Positions 34,264 to 43,334 of a stretch of DNA of 64,000 bases are shown piece after piece. The position numbers and the translations under genes are program-made. This DNA is from Methyloprofundus sp. (GTDB lineage: Bacteria; Pseudomonadota; Gammaproteobacteria; Methylococcales; Methylomonadaceae): assembly GCA_014859465.1 (NCBI GenBank), contig JACUUF010000001.1:62001-126000 (forward strand). Direction: 5' to 3'. Positions within the stretch are counted from its first letter, which is position 1. The number at the start of each line of letters is the position of its first letter. The notes beneath the pieces were generated by a model. That model was not told the DNA's origin. It made no database searches and saw only the letters and a list, made by a program, of their open reading frames with translations.

Positions 34264-34977
34264 ATGTCTTTTTATACGGTTATTGAGGGTTCGTTTGAAT
34301 ATGATGATGACGAATCCTTTAAAGAGGCGGTAGGGCTACTTGATAAATATATGGATCAGTATACTGGGTATGATTTTAGAATCATTTTTCCTGAATTAAG
34401 GTCTATTGCAATTCCAGGTGGTCATGTTAGCGGTCTTAGTGATTTCTTAGAAGAAAGCCTTGCAGCTAAGGCCGCGAGATTTTACTTTATCGAGTTCTGT
34501 ACTGATGGTGAGAATTGGGCGAAAACTGGTTCACATGAAGAAGATATAAAGTTCTATAGTAATGTCGATATTGCAGCTGACATAATTAAAAATAACAAAA
34601 AAGATGTCATTGAGTACTTTGCTATTTTAGGCAGTATTGAGGGTTATGTGCGTGCATTGATTGACAATGGATATGGCAGGCTGGACATATTTACACAAGC
34701 GTTTCTTGATGACTATAAAAAAATAGATAACACAATAGATGAAAACATCAAAGATCTTATTGAGGTGCACCCTGATGTAGAGTCTGATGTTTTTAGTGAT
34801 ATGCGTTCAGATATGAATGAGGTTCTTTTTGATTTTTTACAAAGAACACCAATCCCGGTAAAAATAAAAAATGATGACGATTATCTTGAAGAAATTAAAA
34901 AGATGGAAGCTGAGAAGCTGGATGATTATCGAGGCGAGATTTCTTCTGAATTAAACTCATCCGCTAACTTTAAATAG
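34264..34977 (+). CDS. Acidic tail-family protein, paralog of the gene at 535
   Basis: A 237-residue protein matching the 226-residue protein at 535 in layout: N-terminal S-F-x-Y/F-D segment, central FIEFCTDGENWAKTGS (LMEYSTDGGIFVRCGN there), late QRTPIPV (VETPIL there). It ends with a charged helix and the C-tail DDYRGEISSEL (Y222). Having two diverged copies 34 kb apart, each with the tail, shows this body and tail stay together. Function unknown. Confidence 0.82.
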   Translation: MSFYTVIEGSFEYDDDESFKEAVGLLDKYMDQYTGYDFRIIFPELRSIAIPGGHVSGLSDFLEESLAAKAARFYFIEFCTDGENWAKTGSHEEDIKFYSNVDIAADIIKNNKKDVIEYFAILGSIEGYVRALIDNGYGRLDIFTQAFLDDYKKIDNTIDENIKDLIEVHPDVESDVFSDMRSDMNEVLFDFLQRTPIPVKIKNDDDYLEEIKKMEAEKLDDYRGEISSELNSSANFK

Positions 34978-34990
34978 GAAGGAGTCCATT

Positions 34991-35791
34991 GTGAAGGTTA
35001 TTAACACAGGAAACATTGATGTTCTGACTATAGAGGCGGAGGTTCTTGAGGGTGGCTCATCAGAGCATTCCTCAATGTATGAGGAAGAAAGTGCTGAAAC
35101 CGTTATTATCACCGTTAACCTTAAGTCTCTTAATGAATTAAGAGAGAAGGGTAGGTCACTTTCAGAGCATTTGGATCGTCGAGAGGTTAGACTAGAAGTC
35201 GACGATATGGTTAGTACATCTTTCTTTTCTACAAGTGAGGACGGTCAGATTGAGGAGGTGGATTTAAGCTACCTTCGAGATGAAAGTGCAACAATTAGCT
35301 TTAGAAGAGGAAGAGAAGAGATTGCTCTTGATCTTCGAAATCCACATTATGATGATGATTTCTGGTATTTAAGATTTGATATAGCCGGTGCAATATTATT
35401 GAGTTCTATCTTACGAGGCGATGTCAGTGAAGGTGTGGTGATAAGTGCTATTGAGCACCTAAAATATTTTTCTGGTCTTGGTAATGATATAGCTCTTGCC
35501 TTGCTAAAAAGCCAGGCTTCGCCTGATCTTGTTTTTACTAAAGATGAATCGCATTCTTCTTATTGCTTCTATAGAGACACAGTGTTAAAAAATAAGGATC
35601 TAGGTTCAGATACCTATAAGAAAGCCGAAACATATGGTGGAGAAATCGCCTTAAATGCTTTAAGAGAAAACCCTTGCTATGCTAAATACAAGGAATCTCA
35701 AGCTATTAGTGATTATCGAGGTGAGATTGCCTCTGATATTGAGCAGTCTAGCCTGGCCGTAGATAATCATGAGCGACTTAAGGATAAGTAG
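34991..35791 (+). CDS. Tail-family protein, paralog of the gene at 31982
   Basis: A 266-residue protein starting at GTG after AAGGAG. It shares the bipartite layout of the protein at 31982. The C-tail SDYRGEIASDI starts at Y242 and is followed by a 16-residue extension. Third gene of a transcript starting at 33630. Role unknown. Confidence 0.8.
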   Translation: MKVINTGNIDVLTIEAEVLEGGSSEHSSMYEEESAETVIITVNLKSLNELREKGRSLSEHLDRREVRLEVDDMVSTSFFSTSEDGQIEEVDLSYLRDESATISFRRGREEIALDLRNPHYDDDFWYLRFDIAGAILLSSILRGDVSEGVVISAIEHLKYFSGLGNDIALALLKSQASPDLVFTKDESHSSYCFYRDTVLKNKDLGSDTYKKAETYGGEIALNALRENPCYAKYKESQAISDYRGEIASDIEQSSLAVDNHERLKDK

Positions 35792-35891
35792 AAGGTTGTC
35801 TTTTTTAGGGATGTCCTCTTTATCGGATAAGGTTGAATCTTTATCGGCTGTTTAAGATGACAAATCTGGTTACCTAAGCAGTATGAGCACC

Positions 35892-36101
35892 ATGAAGATG
35901 TATATTTATGGTAAGGCGGTGTAATTAATCACCAGAGATCAGGGTTTTATTCTTCTTGACCCAAATCCATACATTCCCAGTTGGCTAGCTCTTAAGAAAC
36001 AATCTAAGTTAGCTTCCAGGTTATATGATGTGGTATTTCTAAAAATTCTGCAAGGACCTAAAAGATATTCTTATGAGTCTTTCGTTCAATGGGTTGACTA
36101 A
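35892..36101 (+). pseudogene. Interrupted small gene
   Basis: The ATG at 35892 gives 10 codons, then TAA at 35922, then an open run (TRDQGFILLDPNPYIPSWLA and onward to SYESFVQWVD) to 36101. Good coding character after the stop suggests a damaged gene. Not recognised. Confidence 0.4.
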
Positions 36102-36125
36102 TCCGTTAATAATGAGAGCGTCCAA

Positions 36126-36314
36126 GTGCTAAATGAAGCTCAGGAAAGCTTGGTTCGAGATTTTGCTAACGTATCTTATGAAGCCTACATTGGCACCAGG
36201 CATGGTGATGTTCATTTTGAGGATATGGATGGGAATGAGAGTATTTATCGCGCCAAGGAAGGTGGGTCCTGCGTCATAAAGGACGCTGATGCTGATCAGC
36301 CCTCAGTTAATTGA
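36126..36314 (+). CDS. Small hypothetical protein
   Basis: A 62-residue frame starting at GTG (LNEAQESLVRDFANVSYEAY). The ribosome binding site is weak. Its 3' end overlaps the end of the minus-strand LRV gene by 19 bases. Possibly the remnant of a longer gene. Confidence 0.45.
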   Translation: MLNEAQESLVRDFANVSYEAYIGTRHGDVHFEDMDGNESIYRAKEGGSCVIKDADADQPSVN

Positions 36315-37024
36315 CTTTTAACCTCTAAATCTAGACTTATTTCATCTCTGTAATCATTAATGGTCGCCTTTTCGACCATTTCGACATAAAGCATATAGGC
36401 CGGGTTCTGCTTAATAAGGGATTCTAGAAAAGCATTATTAAGCCTCCAGTCTTCGTCATTCATAAAGTTTAGTAATGCAACGATGGGTGTCCTTTCATTT
36501 TGAAACACTTGCTGCTGAACTTCATAATCTTGCTCTCTAGATAGTAATGAAAGTATGTCCGGTGGGCACTTTGGATTGGACGCTACAGCTTCTCTGACGA
36601 TACCGTTACTTGAGATTAGGTTTCTTAAAATTTCACCTGGTGCATTTGGATTTTTCCCAATAGCCATTAAAACGGATAGAGACTCAGAATCTGACAGCAA
36701 AGTAAACATTTCAGACGTTGTATTTGGATTGGATGCGACGCCGGCTTGGACGATATCATGATCTCTTGCTAGCTCGTCAAGCATGTCGATTGTCACATTT
36801 TGACTTATCGCCACGCCTTTTCTGACAATTATTTCCTGGTCTCTCATTAAGATTTTTAGTACTTCAATTGAGGTGCTTTGGTTTGTCGCTACAAGTCTTC
36901 TAATATGACGATCAGGGTGAGCGGATAAGGCGGCTAGCAGCATTTCTGAAGTGTTTTTATTTTTAGCTAACGTTCTACATTGCGCCCCTGGAAAACTCTT
37001 TAGTAAATCAGTTAAATTAGCCAT
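36296..37024 (-). CDS. LRV/HEAT-like repeat protein with C-tail
   Basis: A 242-residue solenoid with repeats such as IRRLVATNQSTSIEVLKILM, VRKGVAISQNVTIDMLDELA and VREAVASNPKCPPDILSLLS. The C-tail NDYRDEISLDL starts at Y225. The ATG at 37024 is chosen because AGGAG precedes it, excluding six upstream codons. A TATAAT box lies 31 bases upstream. Confidence 0.87.
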   Translation of the reverse strand: MANLTDLLKSFPGAQCRTLAKNKNTSEMLLAALSAHPDRHIRRLVATNQSTSIEVLKILMRDQEIIVRKGVAISQNVTIDMLDELARDHDIVQAGVASNPNTTSEMFTLLSDSESLSVLMAIGKNPNAPGEILRNLISSNGIVREAVASNPKCPPDILSLLSREQDYEVQQQVFQNERTPIVALLNFMNDEDWRLNNAFLESLIKQNPAYMLYVEMVEKATINDYRDEISLDLEVKSQLTEG

Positions 37025-37054
37025 CACAACTCCTGTAAGCAATACTTCAGATAC

Positions 37055-37060
37055 ATTATA
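37055..37060 (-). promoter_or_regulatory. -10 promoter element
   Basis: Minus-strand TATAAT in the context AGATATAATGTAT, upstream of the LRV gene. Confidence 0.5.
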
Positions 37061-37138
37061 TCTTATAATTATATTTCTTATTACGACAATATCTTGTAGT
37101 GTAACTTTAAATATATATTTAAATATGGGGATGTGTAT

Positions 37139-37436
37139 ATGGCTAAATTGGTAATTGGAAAAACAGGGATTCTATTTAAACGTCAAGTTGAGATAGAAGG
37201 TCTTCGATTATTAATATCCGGCAAGACAGGATCTGGCGCCGTAAGTATTACTAGATCCTGCGCAAAACAATTAATCAGAAGTGACAATGGATTTATTTTT
37301 ATTGATTTACTTGCCAATAAAAAGGTATTAGAAGACCTTAAGCAGCCTGGCTATCCAATCTTGCGATTTGCAGGTAATGGGTTTTGATTATATTATTAGT
37401 GGTGAAAAAGGGACGCCCCTTGTGGGAGTGAGTTAA
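37139..37436 (+). pseudogene. Truncated P-loop protein, coupling-protein-like
   Basis: An ATG after GGGGA opens 82 residues. LLISGKTGSGAVSITR resembles the Walker A of TraD/VirD4-type coupling ATPases, but the essential lysine position holds alanine. It is followed by a strand and acid, FIFIDLLANKKVLEDL, as in that family. The frame ends at TGA 37385-37387 in a TTTT run; dropping one T continues 16 more codons to 37436. A coupling protein would be 500 residues or more, so this is only an N-terminal remnant. Confidence 0.5.
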
Positions 37437-37466
37437 AATTTTAAAAAAAGGATACTATAGATAGCT

Positions 37467-37907
37467 TTAAACTGCATTATCAAGACAGTAGTCATTAATT
37501 GATTTGGTCAAGTCAGATCTGTACTTATCCATCTCAGCACCTTCTTCTATTTTTAGCATAAGATTTTTTATTGAGATTACTGAAGACCATGTTTCATCTT
37601 CAGTGTCAAAACGGCAACTTAGAAGACAATCATTAAGATCAAGCTCTAGAAAGGCTAGGGCTGAATGCTTTAACTCTGTTATTTCATCGTCTTCGTCATA
37701 AGGTTCAACTTTGACAATTTTCTCAAGTGAGCAAGCTCTAAAGTTAATGCCGTATTTATCACTTAAAATTCTCATGTCCTCTAAAATAGAAGCAATCTTC
37801 TCCATGTCTAAATAGAACACGAAATACTCAACAAAATCATCCGAGAAGGGGTCGCCGTTAGGCATGTATCCGTCTCTTTTATTTATTACTACTTTTTCTA
37901 TCTTCAT
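37467..37907 (-). CDS. Small acidic protein with C-tail
   Basis: A 146-residue protein, beta-rich in its first 100 residues (YFVFYLDMEKIASILEDM; LAFLELDLNDCLLSCRF). The C-tail DKYRSDLTKSI starts at Y129. An extended -10 lies at 37948. Unknown function. Confidence 0.78.
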   Translation of the reverse strand: MKIEKVVINKRDGYMPNGDPFSDDFVEYFVFYLDMEKIASILEDMRILSDKYGINFRACSLEKIVKVEPYDEDDEITELKHSALAFLELDLNDCLLSCRFDTEDETWSSVISIKNLMLKIEEGAEMDKYRSDLTKSINDYCLDNAV

Positions 37908-37947
37908 TTGAATTCGCCAAATAATATTAAATTAAATCCCTATAAAA

Positions 37948-37956
37948 ATTATAGCA
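37948..37956 (-). promoter_or_regulatory. Extended -10 promoter
   Basis: Minus-strand TGCTATAAT, 41 bases before the ATG at 37907. Confidence 0.55.
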
Positions 37957-38125
37957 TACTTGCCTTTCTCAACGATTATTGAGCGAAAACATACTATGAA
38001 AGAATTCTTAAAATATAAACAAGGAAAAGCAATAATTTCGTAAAAAAGTATTGCAATAGGGTTGTTAACAGTGTACTATCCAGTATACATAATAAAACAC
38101 GCTAGTTCTTGGTTTGGAGGTGATA

Positions 38126-38488
38126 ATGAGTGATGAGGAATCTAATGCTCTTCTTAGGGACGCATGGGGCGTAAAGTACTGGTTTTGTATAGATAGCGAC
38201 GGAATCCCGTTAATATTTGACTATAACGATGAGCCTGAGCGCGTTCCTGGTCGAGGTTGGATAGGGGTCTGTCCCGTATCCAACCACAGCGTAGATAGAA
38301 AAATGATACCGGATTACTTATTTAACTCCACTAACTTTAACACGGAGCCGGTAGAGGTCTGCTTTAGCCCTTTAGAGAATAGTTATTATCATTATGATCA
38401 TGAGCTTGAGAAGCGCAGACATCGCAGTTTGTTTCCGGAACAGTACAAAAAGTTGGATGATTATTCTTGTGAGTCAATAAGACCATAA
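38126..38488 (+). CDS. Hypothetical protein
   Basis: A 120-residue protein (MSDEESNALLRDAWGVKYWF) with aromatic and proline-rich beta segments. GGAGGTGAT precedes the ATG at 38126, a strong site. It begins a run of unrelated small genes without the C-tail. Confidence 0.68.
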   Translation: MSDEESNALLRDAWGVKYWFCIDSDGIPLIFDYNDEPERVPGRGWIGVCPVSNHSVDRKMIPDYLFNSTNFNTEPVEVCFSPLENSYYHYDHELEKRRHRSLFPEQYKKLDDYSCESIRP

Positions 38489-38502
38489 TCTTTGAATGGG
38501 GA

Positions 38503-38853
38503 ATGAATATGTTACTGGGTGAAAAGCTTGCCATTCAGGCAATGAAGAAGGAATTAATCAGGCTTCAGCGTATTGCAGGTAAAGCCATGAAAGAAGCTAA
38601 TGAATACGAAGATATTACTTCTGAGTTTATATCTATTAATGAAGAGTTCGCTCAAATTGTAGAATCAAAAGAAGAAAGCAAGGTGACGCTTAAAAAACTT
38701 GAAGATTTGAGCTCTAGGCGTGATAAAGCTATGAAAATTTTAAATAAAGATTTTATCAAGCTCCTTGATAAACAACATGAGGCGGAATCAAATAGAAATG
38801 CTTTGGCTGGGGAAATTCATAAAATGGAATGGAGAATCTCTCTAAGAAAGTGA
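38503..38853 (+). CDS. Coiled-coil protein
   Basis: A 116-residue protein, almost entirely charged helix with heptad character (KKLEDLSSRRDKAMKILNKD). Likely a coiled-coil oligomer. Follows the previous gene by 14 bases. Confidence 0.68.
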   Translation: MNMLLGEKLAIQAMKKELIRLQRIAGKAMKEANEYEDITSEFISINEEFAQIVESKEESKVTLKKLEDLSSRRDKAMKILNKDFIKLLDKQHEAESNRNALAGEIHKMEWRISLRK

Positions 38854-38914
38854 TTTTCTCTGTAAAAAATATTAATGATTTAAAACAATTAAATTTAAAA
38901 AAGGATCTGTAAAA

Positions 38915-39403
38915 ATGAAAAAATTTAACATTAAAAATACCTGCTTAGCACTTGTTTCGCTTCTTATTGCGTGGCCGGCTTACTCATCAGAAGAAATGAC
39001 TAGAGAAAATCTCTACGATAGCCTTTATGAGGTCACTGTTGACCCGCTTCCTGAATTTAAGAGAATGACTTTCTTTCTTGAGGAAGATGGATCAAAACTG
39101 GCTCAAGGTGAGATGATCTTCCCCGCCTTTCCTAAGGAAGATGAGTACAGTAAACCAGTTTTAGTTTTTTCTGTTGGAGATGTTGATACGATTAATGGCA
39201 CACTTTATGAGGTTTACTTAACATGTAAAGGCGGTGATAACTATAAGATGATTGTGTCAATCAGCCATAAAGGTGAGCAGATTGACCTATCTACAACAGC
39301 CTTGGAAGGAGATGAGGGTTTTGGGTTGATCGACCGGCATGATCTTAAGTTTAAATACTCTTTTATGGTTGATGATCCAGTAAAAGAAACTTCCTCTAGT
39401 TAA
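38915..39403 (+). CDS. Predicted exported protein
   Basis: A 162-residue protein with a typical signal peptide: MKKFNIKNTCLALVSLLIAW then PAYS-SEE, with cleavage likely after AYS. The mature part is beta-rich and acidic, so it is probably periplasmic. Unknown function. Confidence 0.7.
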   Translation: MKKFNIKNTCLALVSLLIAWPAYSSEEMTRENLYDSLYEVTVDPLPEFKRMTFFLEEDGSKLAQGEMIFPAFPKEDEYSKPVLVFSVGDVDTINGTLYEVYLTCKGGDNYKMIVSISHKGEQIDLSTTALEGDEGFGLIDRHDLKFKYSFMVDDPVKETSSS

Positions 39404-39410
39404 GAGCTAG

Positions 39411-39992
39411 ATGGATATCAGGGGTTTAATGCCAGTGACGCAAGAAAGAAAAGTCCATCGCTATATCGGCACACAAGTCGTCTCAGGCTTCACCTTGAGA
39501 AAGAGGGAGGTTGAGTTCCTAGGTGAACTTTACGTTGTACCGGAGTACATTGTGCCGATCCAATTTAAAAGCAGGAAAACGGGCGAAATAACCAGTGGCG
39601 TTTGGCAAGTAAGAATCAGTAAGTCTTACCGTTCTTTCAAGAGTCTTGATGATGCGATTAATTATCTAAAAGTCGAGATAAAGAACCATCCGCCTAAGCA
39701 AGAGGTTAAGTTTAAGAGTGTGGAGGAATCTACCAAAAAATTCCAAACCGGTGCACCTGGGATTTACTTTCAGGGGCATGAAAAGCGTAACAGACACGTT
39801 TTTGAGGTTAGGCTGAATTTAAGCTTAAAGACATCAACCACCTCAAGATACCTTGGAACCCTTAATACGGTAACAAGGAAAGGCTATAAGGATGCGTTTG
39901 TTGAGCTTTACGTGATCAGGAAGTGGGTGGAGAAAAAAACAGCATCAAGAGAGATTTCCTGGGGAAAAATGCGCCGAACGATCTCGATTTAA
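39411..39992 (+). CDS. Basic protein, possibly AP2-like DNA-binding
   Basis: A 193-residue basic protein. Residues about 105-180 (GIYFQGHEKRNRHVFEVRLN; SRYLGTLNTVTRKGYKDAFV) have the strand-strand-strand-helix layout of AP2-type domains found in phage and mobile-element DNA-binding proteins. An earlier segment (GVWQVRISKSYRSFKSLDDA) looks similar. Low certainty of family. Confidence 0.55.
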   Translation: MDIRGLMPVTQERKVHRYIGTQVVSGFTLRKREVEFLGELYVVPEYIVPIQFKSRKTGEITSGVWQVRISKSYRSFKSLDDAINYLKVEIKNHPPKQEVKFKSVEESTKKFQTGAPGIYFQGHEKRNRHVFEVRLNLSLKTSTTSRYLGTLNTVTRKGYKDAFVELYVIRKWVEKKTASREISWGKMRRTISI

Positions 39993-40037
39993 TTAAAGAA
40001 GAAAATCCCAAGATCTTTCTTTAAAGAAGAGTCAAAG

Positions 40038-40100
40038 ATGGCTTTATCTGTAATCAATTACGATGGTTTTTATGACTATCTCAAGAGTGCAGAAAAATAA
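40038..40100 (+). CDS. Possible 20-residue peptide
   Basis: ATG followed by 19 codons (ALSVINYDGFYDYLKSAEK), with GAAGAG upstream. Too short to be sure; it may be a leader peptide or chance. Confidence 0.25.
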   Translation: MALSVINYDGFYDYLKSAEK

Positions 40101-40123
40101 CTTAACCAAAGGATGGAAAAGCA

Positions 40124-40453
40124 ATGAAATTATCTGAAAATTTTAAATCTAAAATGAAAAACGCATCATTTGTTCACTCTGTAATAACGATTATGGTAAT
40201 TATATCGGCCTTGATACTGGCATCTGTATTCTTTATTGGTCAAATTATTGACCCTTATTTGGGCCAGGCATTTGCTATGAAGGATCACACTAATGTCACT
40301 TTAATCATGTTTATGGTTTTAACCGGTTTTCTTGGTTTAAATTTTCAAATGCTAGGATTAATGGGGGCTTCAAATGGAGCTTACTTGATACCAGTTGTCC
40401 CAGTTGTTTTGTTTTTACTGTATGTAGTTTATCGAGTTGCCATCAGTCTTTAG
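40124..40453 (+). CDS. Three-segment membrane protein
   Basis: A 109-residue protein with hydrophobic segments (SVITIMVIISALILASVFFI, LIMFMVLTGFLGLNFQMLGL, LIPVVPVVLFLLYVVYRV). AAAGGA lies upstream. Unknown function. Confidence 0.65.
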   Translation: MKLSENFKSKMKNASFVHSVITIMVIISALILASVFFIGQIIDPYLGQAFAMKDHTNVTLIMFMVLTGFLGLNFQMLGLMGASNGAYLIPVVPVVLFLLYVVYRVAISL

Positions 40454-40496
40454 GGACTGTTTGTTTTCAATAAAGGTAAGAAGAGTTATAAAAGAT

Positions 40497-40895
40497 ATGC
40501 TGGGGAAATTAATAAAATACTTTACGGCTGATAATTTTGAAGTAAAGAGTCTTGTTCTTCTTCTGTGTGTGCTTTTGTTAACCACTTACTTCATGAATGA
40601 AGTGGTGACCGTGTCATGGCATATTGTTTTTTACTTTATTTATAGCTCCCTGTTCTTTTTTCCGATTTTTGCCGGACTTAGAAATAAAATGAATCTTCTT
40701 GCTGCATTGATACTCCCTATGACCATTATGGCTTCAGTAAGTGTCATTATTAGAGCTGAGATAGCGACTGAATCTATTAATCCTCTTGAAGGAATGCTGA
40801 CAGGCTTCATTCTTGTTGTTTTATTTATAGGAAGTTCGGCTTTGTTTTTTAGGCCGGTCGATAGCAAACAAATAAGGCTTTCGGAAGCAGAGTGA
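40497..40895 (+). CDS. Membrane protein, four segments
   Basis: A 132-residue protein with about four transmembrane segments (SLVLLLCVLLLTTYFM, WHIVFYFIYSSLFFFPIFAG, LLAALILPMTIMASVSVI, LTGFILVVLFIGSSALFF). The ATG at 40497 is preferred to an upstream ATG at 40437 that overlaps the preceding gene. Unknown function. Confidence 0.62.
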   Translation: MLGKLIKYFTADNFEVKSLVLLLCVLLLTTYFMNEVVTVSWHIVFYFIYSSLFFFPIFAGLRNKMNLLAALILPMTIMASVSVIIRAEIATESINPLEGMLTGFILVVLFIGSSALFFRPVDSKQIRLSEAE

Positions 40896-40920
40896 AATCA
40901 ATGAAAAAGGTTAATTTAAA

Positions 40921-41490
40921 ATGCTAAACGAAAAGTATATTGCCGCACTAAGAAGGTCAAAGTCTCAAGGAATCGGGATGCAAGATCAAGATGACTCCAT
41001 AGAGTGTGAGAAAGAAATGCAGCATATCTACCGGATTATTATGGCTAACAATGTAGTTATAACCGATCTTGACGAAGCAAAGCTTGAGCAGTTTATTAAT
41101 TTTGAGCTGGAAAGTGGTGTCAAGTTTCTTGCTCCTGATCGCGATGGGATTGAATATGTTGACCTTGATCAAGATGTTGCAATCTACCCATGCGCAAAAC
41201 GAGGATTCATGACGTATCCCTTAGAAGATAAGTCATTCACTATGAAAGCAACTGATGCGAAAAAAATGGTAGCTCAGCTTGCTAGAATGGGTAGGTTAGA
41301 CCTTTTAAATGCAACGATGCAAGGGCTAGCTCAAAGGCAAGATGGAGTTAAACTTCAAACTGCGTTCCCACTTGTTAGTGAAGTTAAGCTCGTCGTTAAG
41401 TCCGGGCTGGAACTACCCGTTGAACTAATCAAGAAGATGGACGAATGGGGTGAAGATGTCGAGCTAAATTTTGATTTTGTTGAGATATGA
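40921..41490 (+). CDS. Hypothetical protein
   Basis: A 189-residue protein (MLNEKYIAALRRSKSQGIGM). Mixed alpha/beta, no motif recognised. AAAGG precedes the ATG. Confidence 0.65.
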   Translation: MLNEKYIAALRRSKSQGIGMQDQDDSIECEKEMQHIYRIIMANNVVITDLDEAKLEQFINFELESGVKFLAPDRDGIEYVDLDQDVAIYPCAKRGFMTYPLEDKSFTMKATDAKKMVAQLARMGRLDLLNATMQGLAQRQDGVKLQTAFPLVSEVKLVVKSGLELPVELIKKMDEWGEDVELNFDFVEI

Positions 41491-41537
41491 GTGTTTACGG
41501 ATAGATTAATAAACGCAACGGTACAAGCGGAGCTGAT

Positions 41538-41951
41538 ATGTTTGAATTAAGTGATACAGAGAATTACATAAGAATCGGATTCGTGCTAGTGGTCTCCGTA
41601 TTGGTGGTCTTTTTCTACCTGTCAATTTTAAAAAGGACTCTGGTTTGGATGAATTCTCACTTGCAACAAGGGCGGGAAGGATCGAACAGTTTAGATGACC
41701 CGAGTAATAACATTGTCGATTTCCAGTACGATCCTGACAAGGGAGAGACTACGCTAACCTTCGATAACGATAAGCATCTATTTTTATACCTTTCTCATGG
41801 CGGAACTATTCGGCCAAACAACAAGCAGAGCGAAGATAACAAAAATGAATGGGCATCTCTTGATGGTAACGATAATTTAGTTTTACTTGAATCAGGATTG
41901 CCGGCGAAGGTAGATAATTTATCGTCTAAATTTTGGTTAAGGACGATTTGA
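41538..41951 (+). CDS. Single-pass membrane protein
   Basis: A 137-residue protein with one N-terminal transmembrane segment (IGFVLVVSVLVVFFYLSI) and a soluble beta-rich acidic domain. Probably anchored in the inner membrane. Unknown function. Confidence 0.65.
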   Translation: MFELSDTENYIRIGFVLVVSVLVVFFYLSILKRTLVWMNSHLQQGREGSNSLDDPSNNIVDFQYDPDKGETTLTFDNDKHLFLYLSHGGTIRPNNKQSEDNKNEWASLDGNDNLVLLESGLPAKVDNLSSKFWLRTI

Positions 41952-41958
41952 GGTATGA

Positions 41959-43296
41959 GTGGTGAATAAAGACGACCTAATCCATATTATGGACTCTAAT
42001 AACAGACAGCTTACTGAGTCAAAAGAGGTTTTACATGATTTGATTCATTCTGTCATAAAAAATAAGATCGACATAAATACTAGAGACAGATGGGGGAAAG
42101 CCTTAATTCATTTAGCCTGTCATCATGACCTGGGCCTTGTTAAATACTTGGTTGAAAATGGAGTCAATATTGATGTAGAGGATAAATATCAAAAAACGCC
42201 AATCATGCTAACAGCAAAGCTGGGAAATCTAATTACCTCGGCGTATTTATTAAAGATGGGGGCTAATCTAGATACGGTTAATATAAATGATCGAAACGAT
42301 GCTTTATGTGAGGCAGCAAGGTATGGCCATAAAGATGTCTTCAAGTTAATCCTAAGTAAAATGATTGAACAGAGATCGGGTAAGTCTGATAACTCTGCTT
42401 TGCTATCCGTGATACAAGAAGGTCTTTTAAATCTTGCAGATGATAATTATAAAAAAGCAGAGGTTTTTGAAGAGAAAAAGATACTTCATGAGATAAAAAG
42501 CACTCTGAAAAAAGCTGTAGATAACCAAAATCTAGAGAGAAAAGCATTCCCATCCGAACTAAGAAATTATTTAAAAAGGGCACTATATGAATCGTCAAAA
42601 GCAGGCCATCTAAATATTGTAAGAGTTATACTGGATACAGGCTATCGCTACTCAGCTGGCATTAAAGAAGTTTTTCAGGGATGTGTTCGACATCCACTAG
42701 TCGCGGCGGCTAAATATGAATATATCGACATTGTCGAAATGTTAATAAATTCTGGCGTGGATGTTAATCCTGTTATGTCGCCAGATATTAGCTATAGGAG
42801 ATCCTCTCCTTTGCATGCGGCCTGTAATAATTGCAATGCTGAACTAATTAGGATTTTAATAAACGCAGGTGCGGATGTTAATAAAGTATCTCCTCCTCCT
42901 TATCATGAATACTATCCCGATGCTTTGATTGCCAACTATATGAGTGATTCACAAAAATGGCCTTACTTTAAGAAATATACTCAATGCTTGACCTTACTTG
43001 CTAACGCGGGATTAGATTTCTCAAAAAGAGATAATAAAGTGTTTGGTGGCACCTTTCTCATGCTGGCTAGACAGTTTCTTGAAAGTGAAGTTTATGAAGA
43101 TGAGTTTTCATTGCTTGAAGATGTGATAAAACTGCTTTTTAAAAATGGTGCAGGAACTGATGGACTTAATCCTTATGGAAAGTTTGATGTTTTTGAGTAT
43201 ATTGAAGATAAAAAATCGAACAGGGATGAAGATGGGGATGTATTTAATAAGAAAAAACGATTCTTAATGGCTTGCCTTAGGAATCACAAAGCTTAA
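41959..43296 (+). CDS. Large ankyrin-repeat protein without the C-tail
   Basis: A 445-residue protein with ankyrin repeats in two blocks, residues about 40-130 (GKALIHLACHHDLGLVKYLV; KTPIMLTAKLGNLITSAYLL) and about 215-400 (SSPLHAACNNCNAELIRILI; GAGTDGLNPYG), joined by a charged helix. Start is GTG at 41959 or 41962 after GAGG. It differs from the other ankyrin genes in lacking both their N-terminal cap and the C-tail, so it may have a separate origin. Confidence 0.85.
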   Translation: MVNKDDLIHIMDSNNRQLTESKEVLHDLIHSVIKNKIDINTRDRWGKALIHLACHHDLGLVKYLVENGVNIDVEDKYQKTPIMLTAKLGNLITSAYLLKMGANLDTVNINDRNDALCEAARYGHKDVFKLILSKMIEQRSGKSDNSALLSVIQEGLLNLADDNYKKAEVFEEKKILHEIKSTLKKAVDNQNLERKAFPSELRNYLKRALYESSKAGHLNIVRVILDTGYRYSAGIKEVFQGCVRHPLVAAAKYEYIDIVEMLINSGVDVNPVMSPDISYRRSSPLHAACNNCNAELIRILINAGADVNKVSPPPYHEYYPDALIANYMSDSQKWPYFKKYTQCLTLLANAGLDFSKRDNKVFGGTFLMLARQFLESEVYEDEFSLLEDVIKLLFKNGAGTDGLNPYGKFDVFEYIEDKKSNRDEDGDVFNKKKRFLMACLRNHKA

Positions 43297-43334
43297 CTGC
43301 TAAAGTATGGCAATTAGATTTCGTTCAATTTAAG

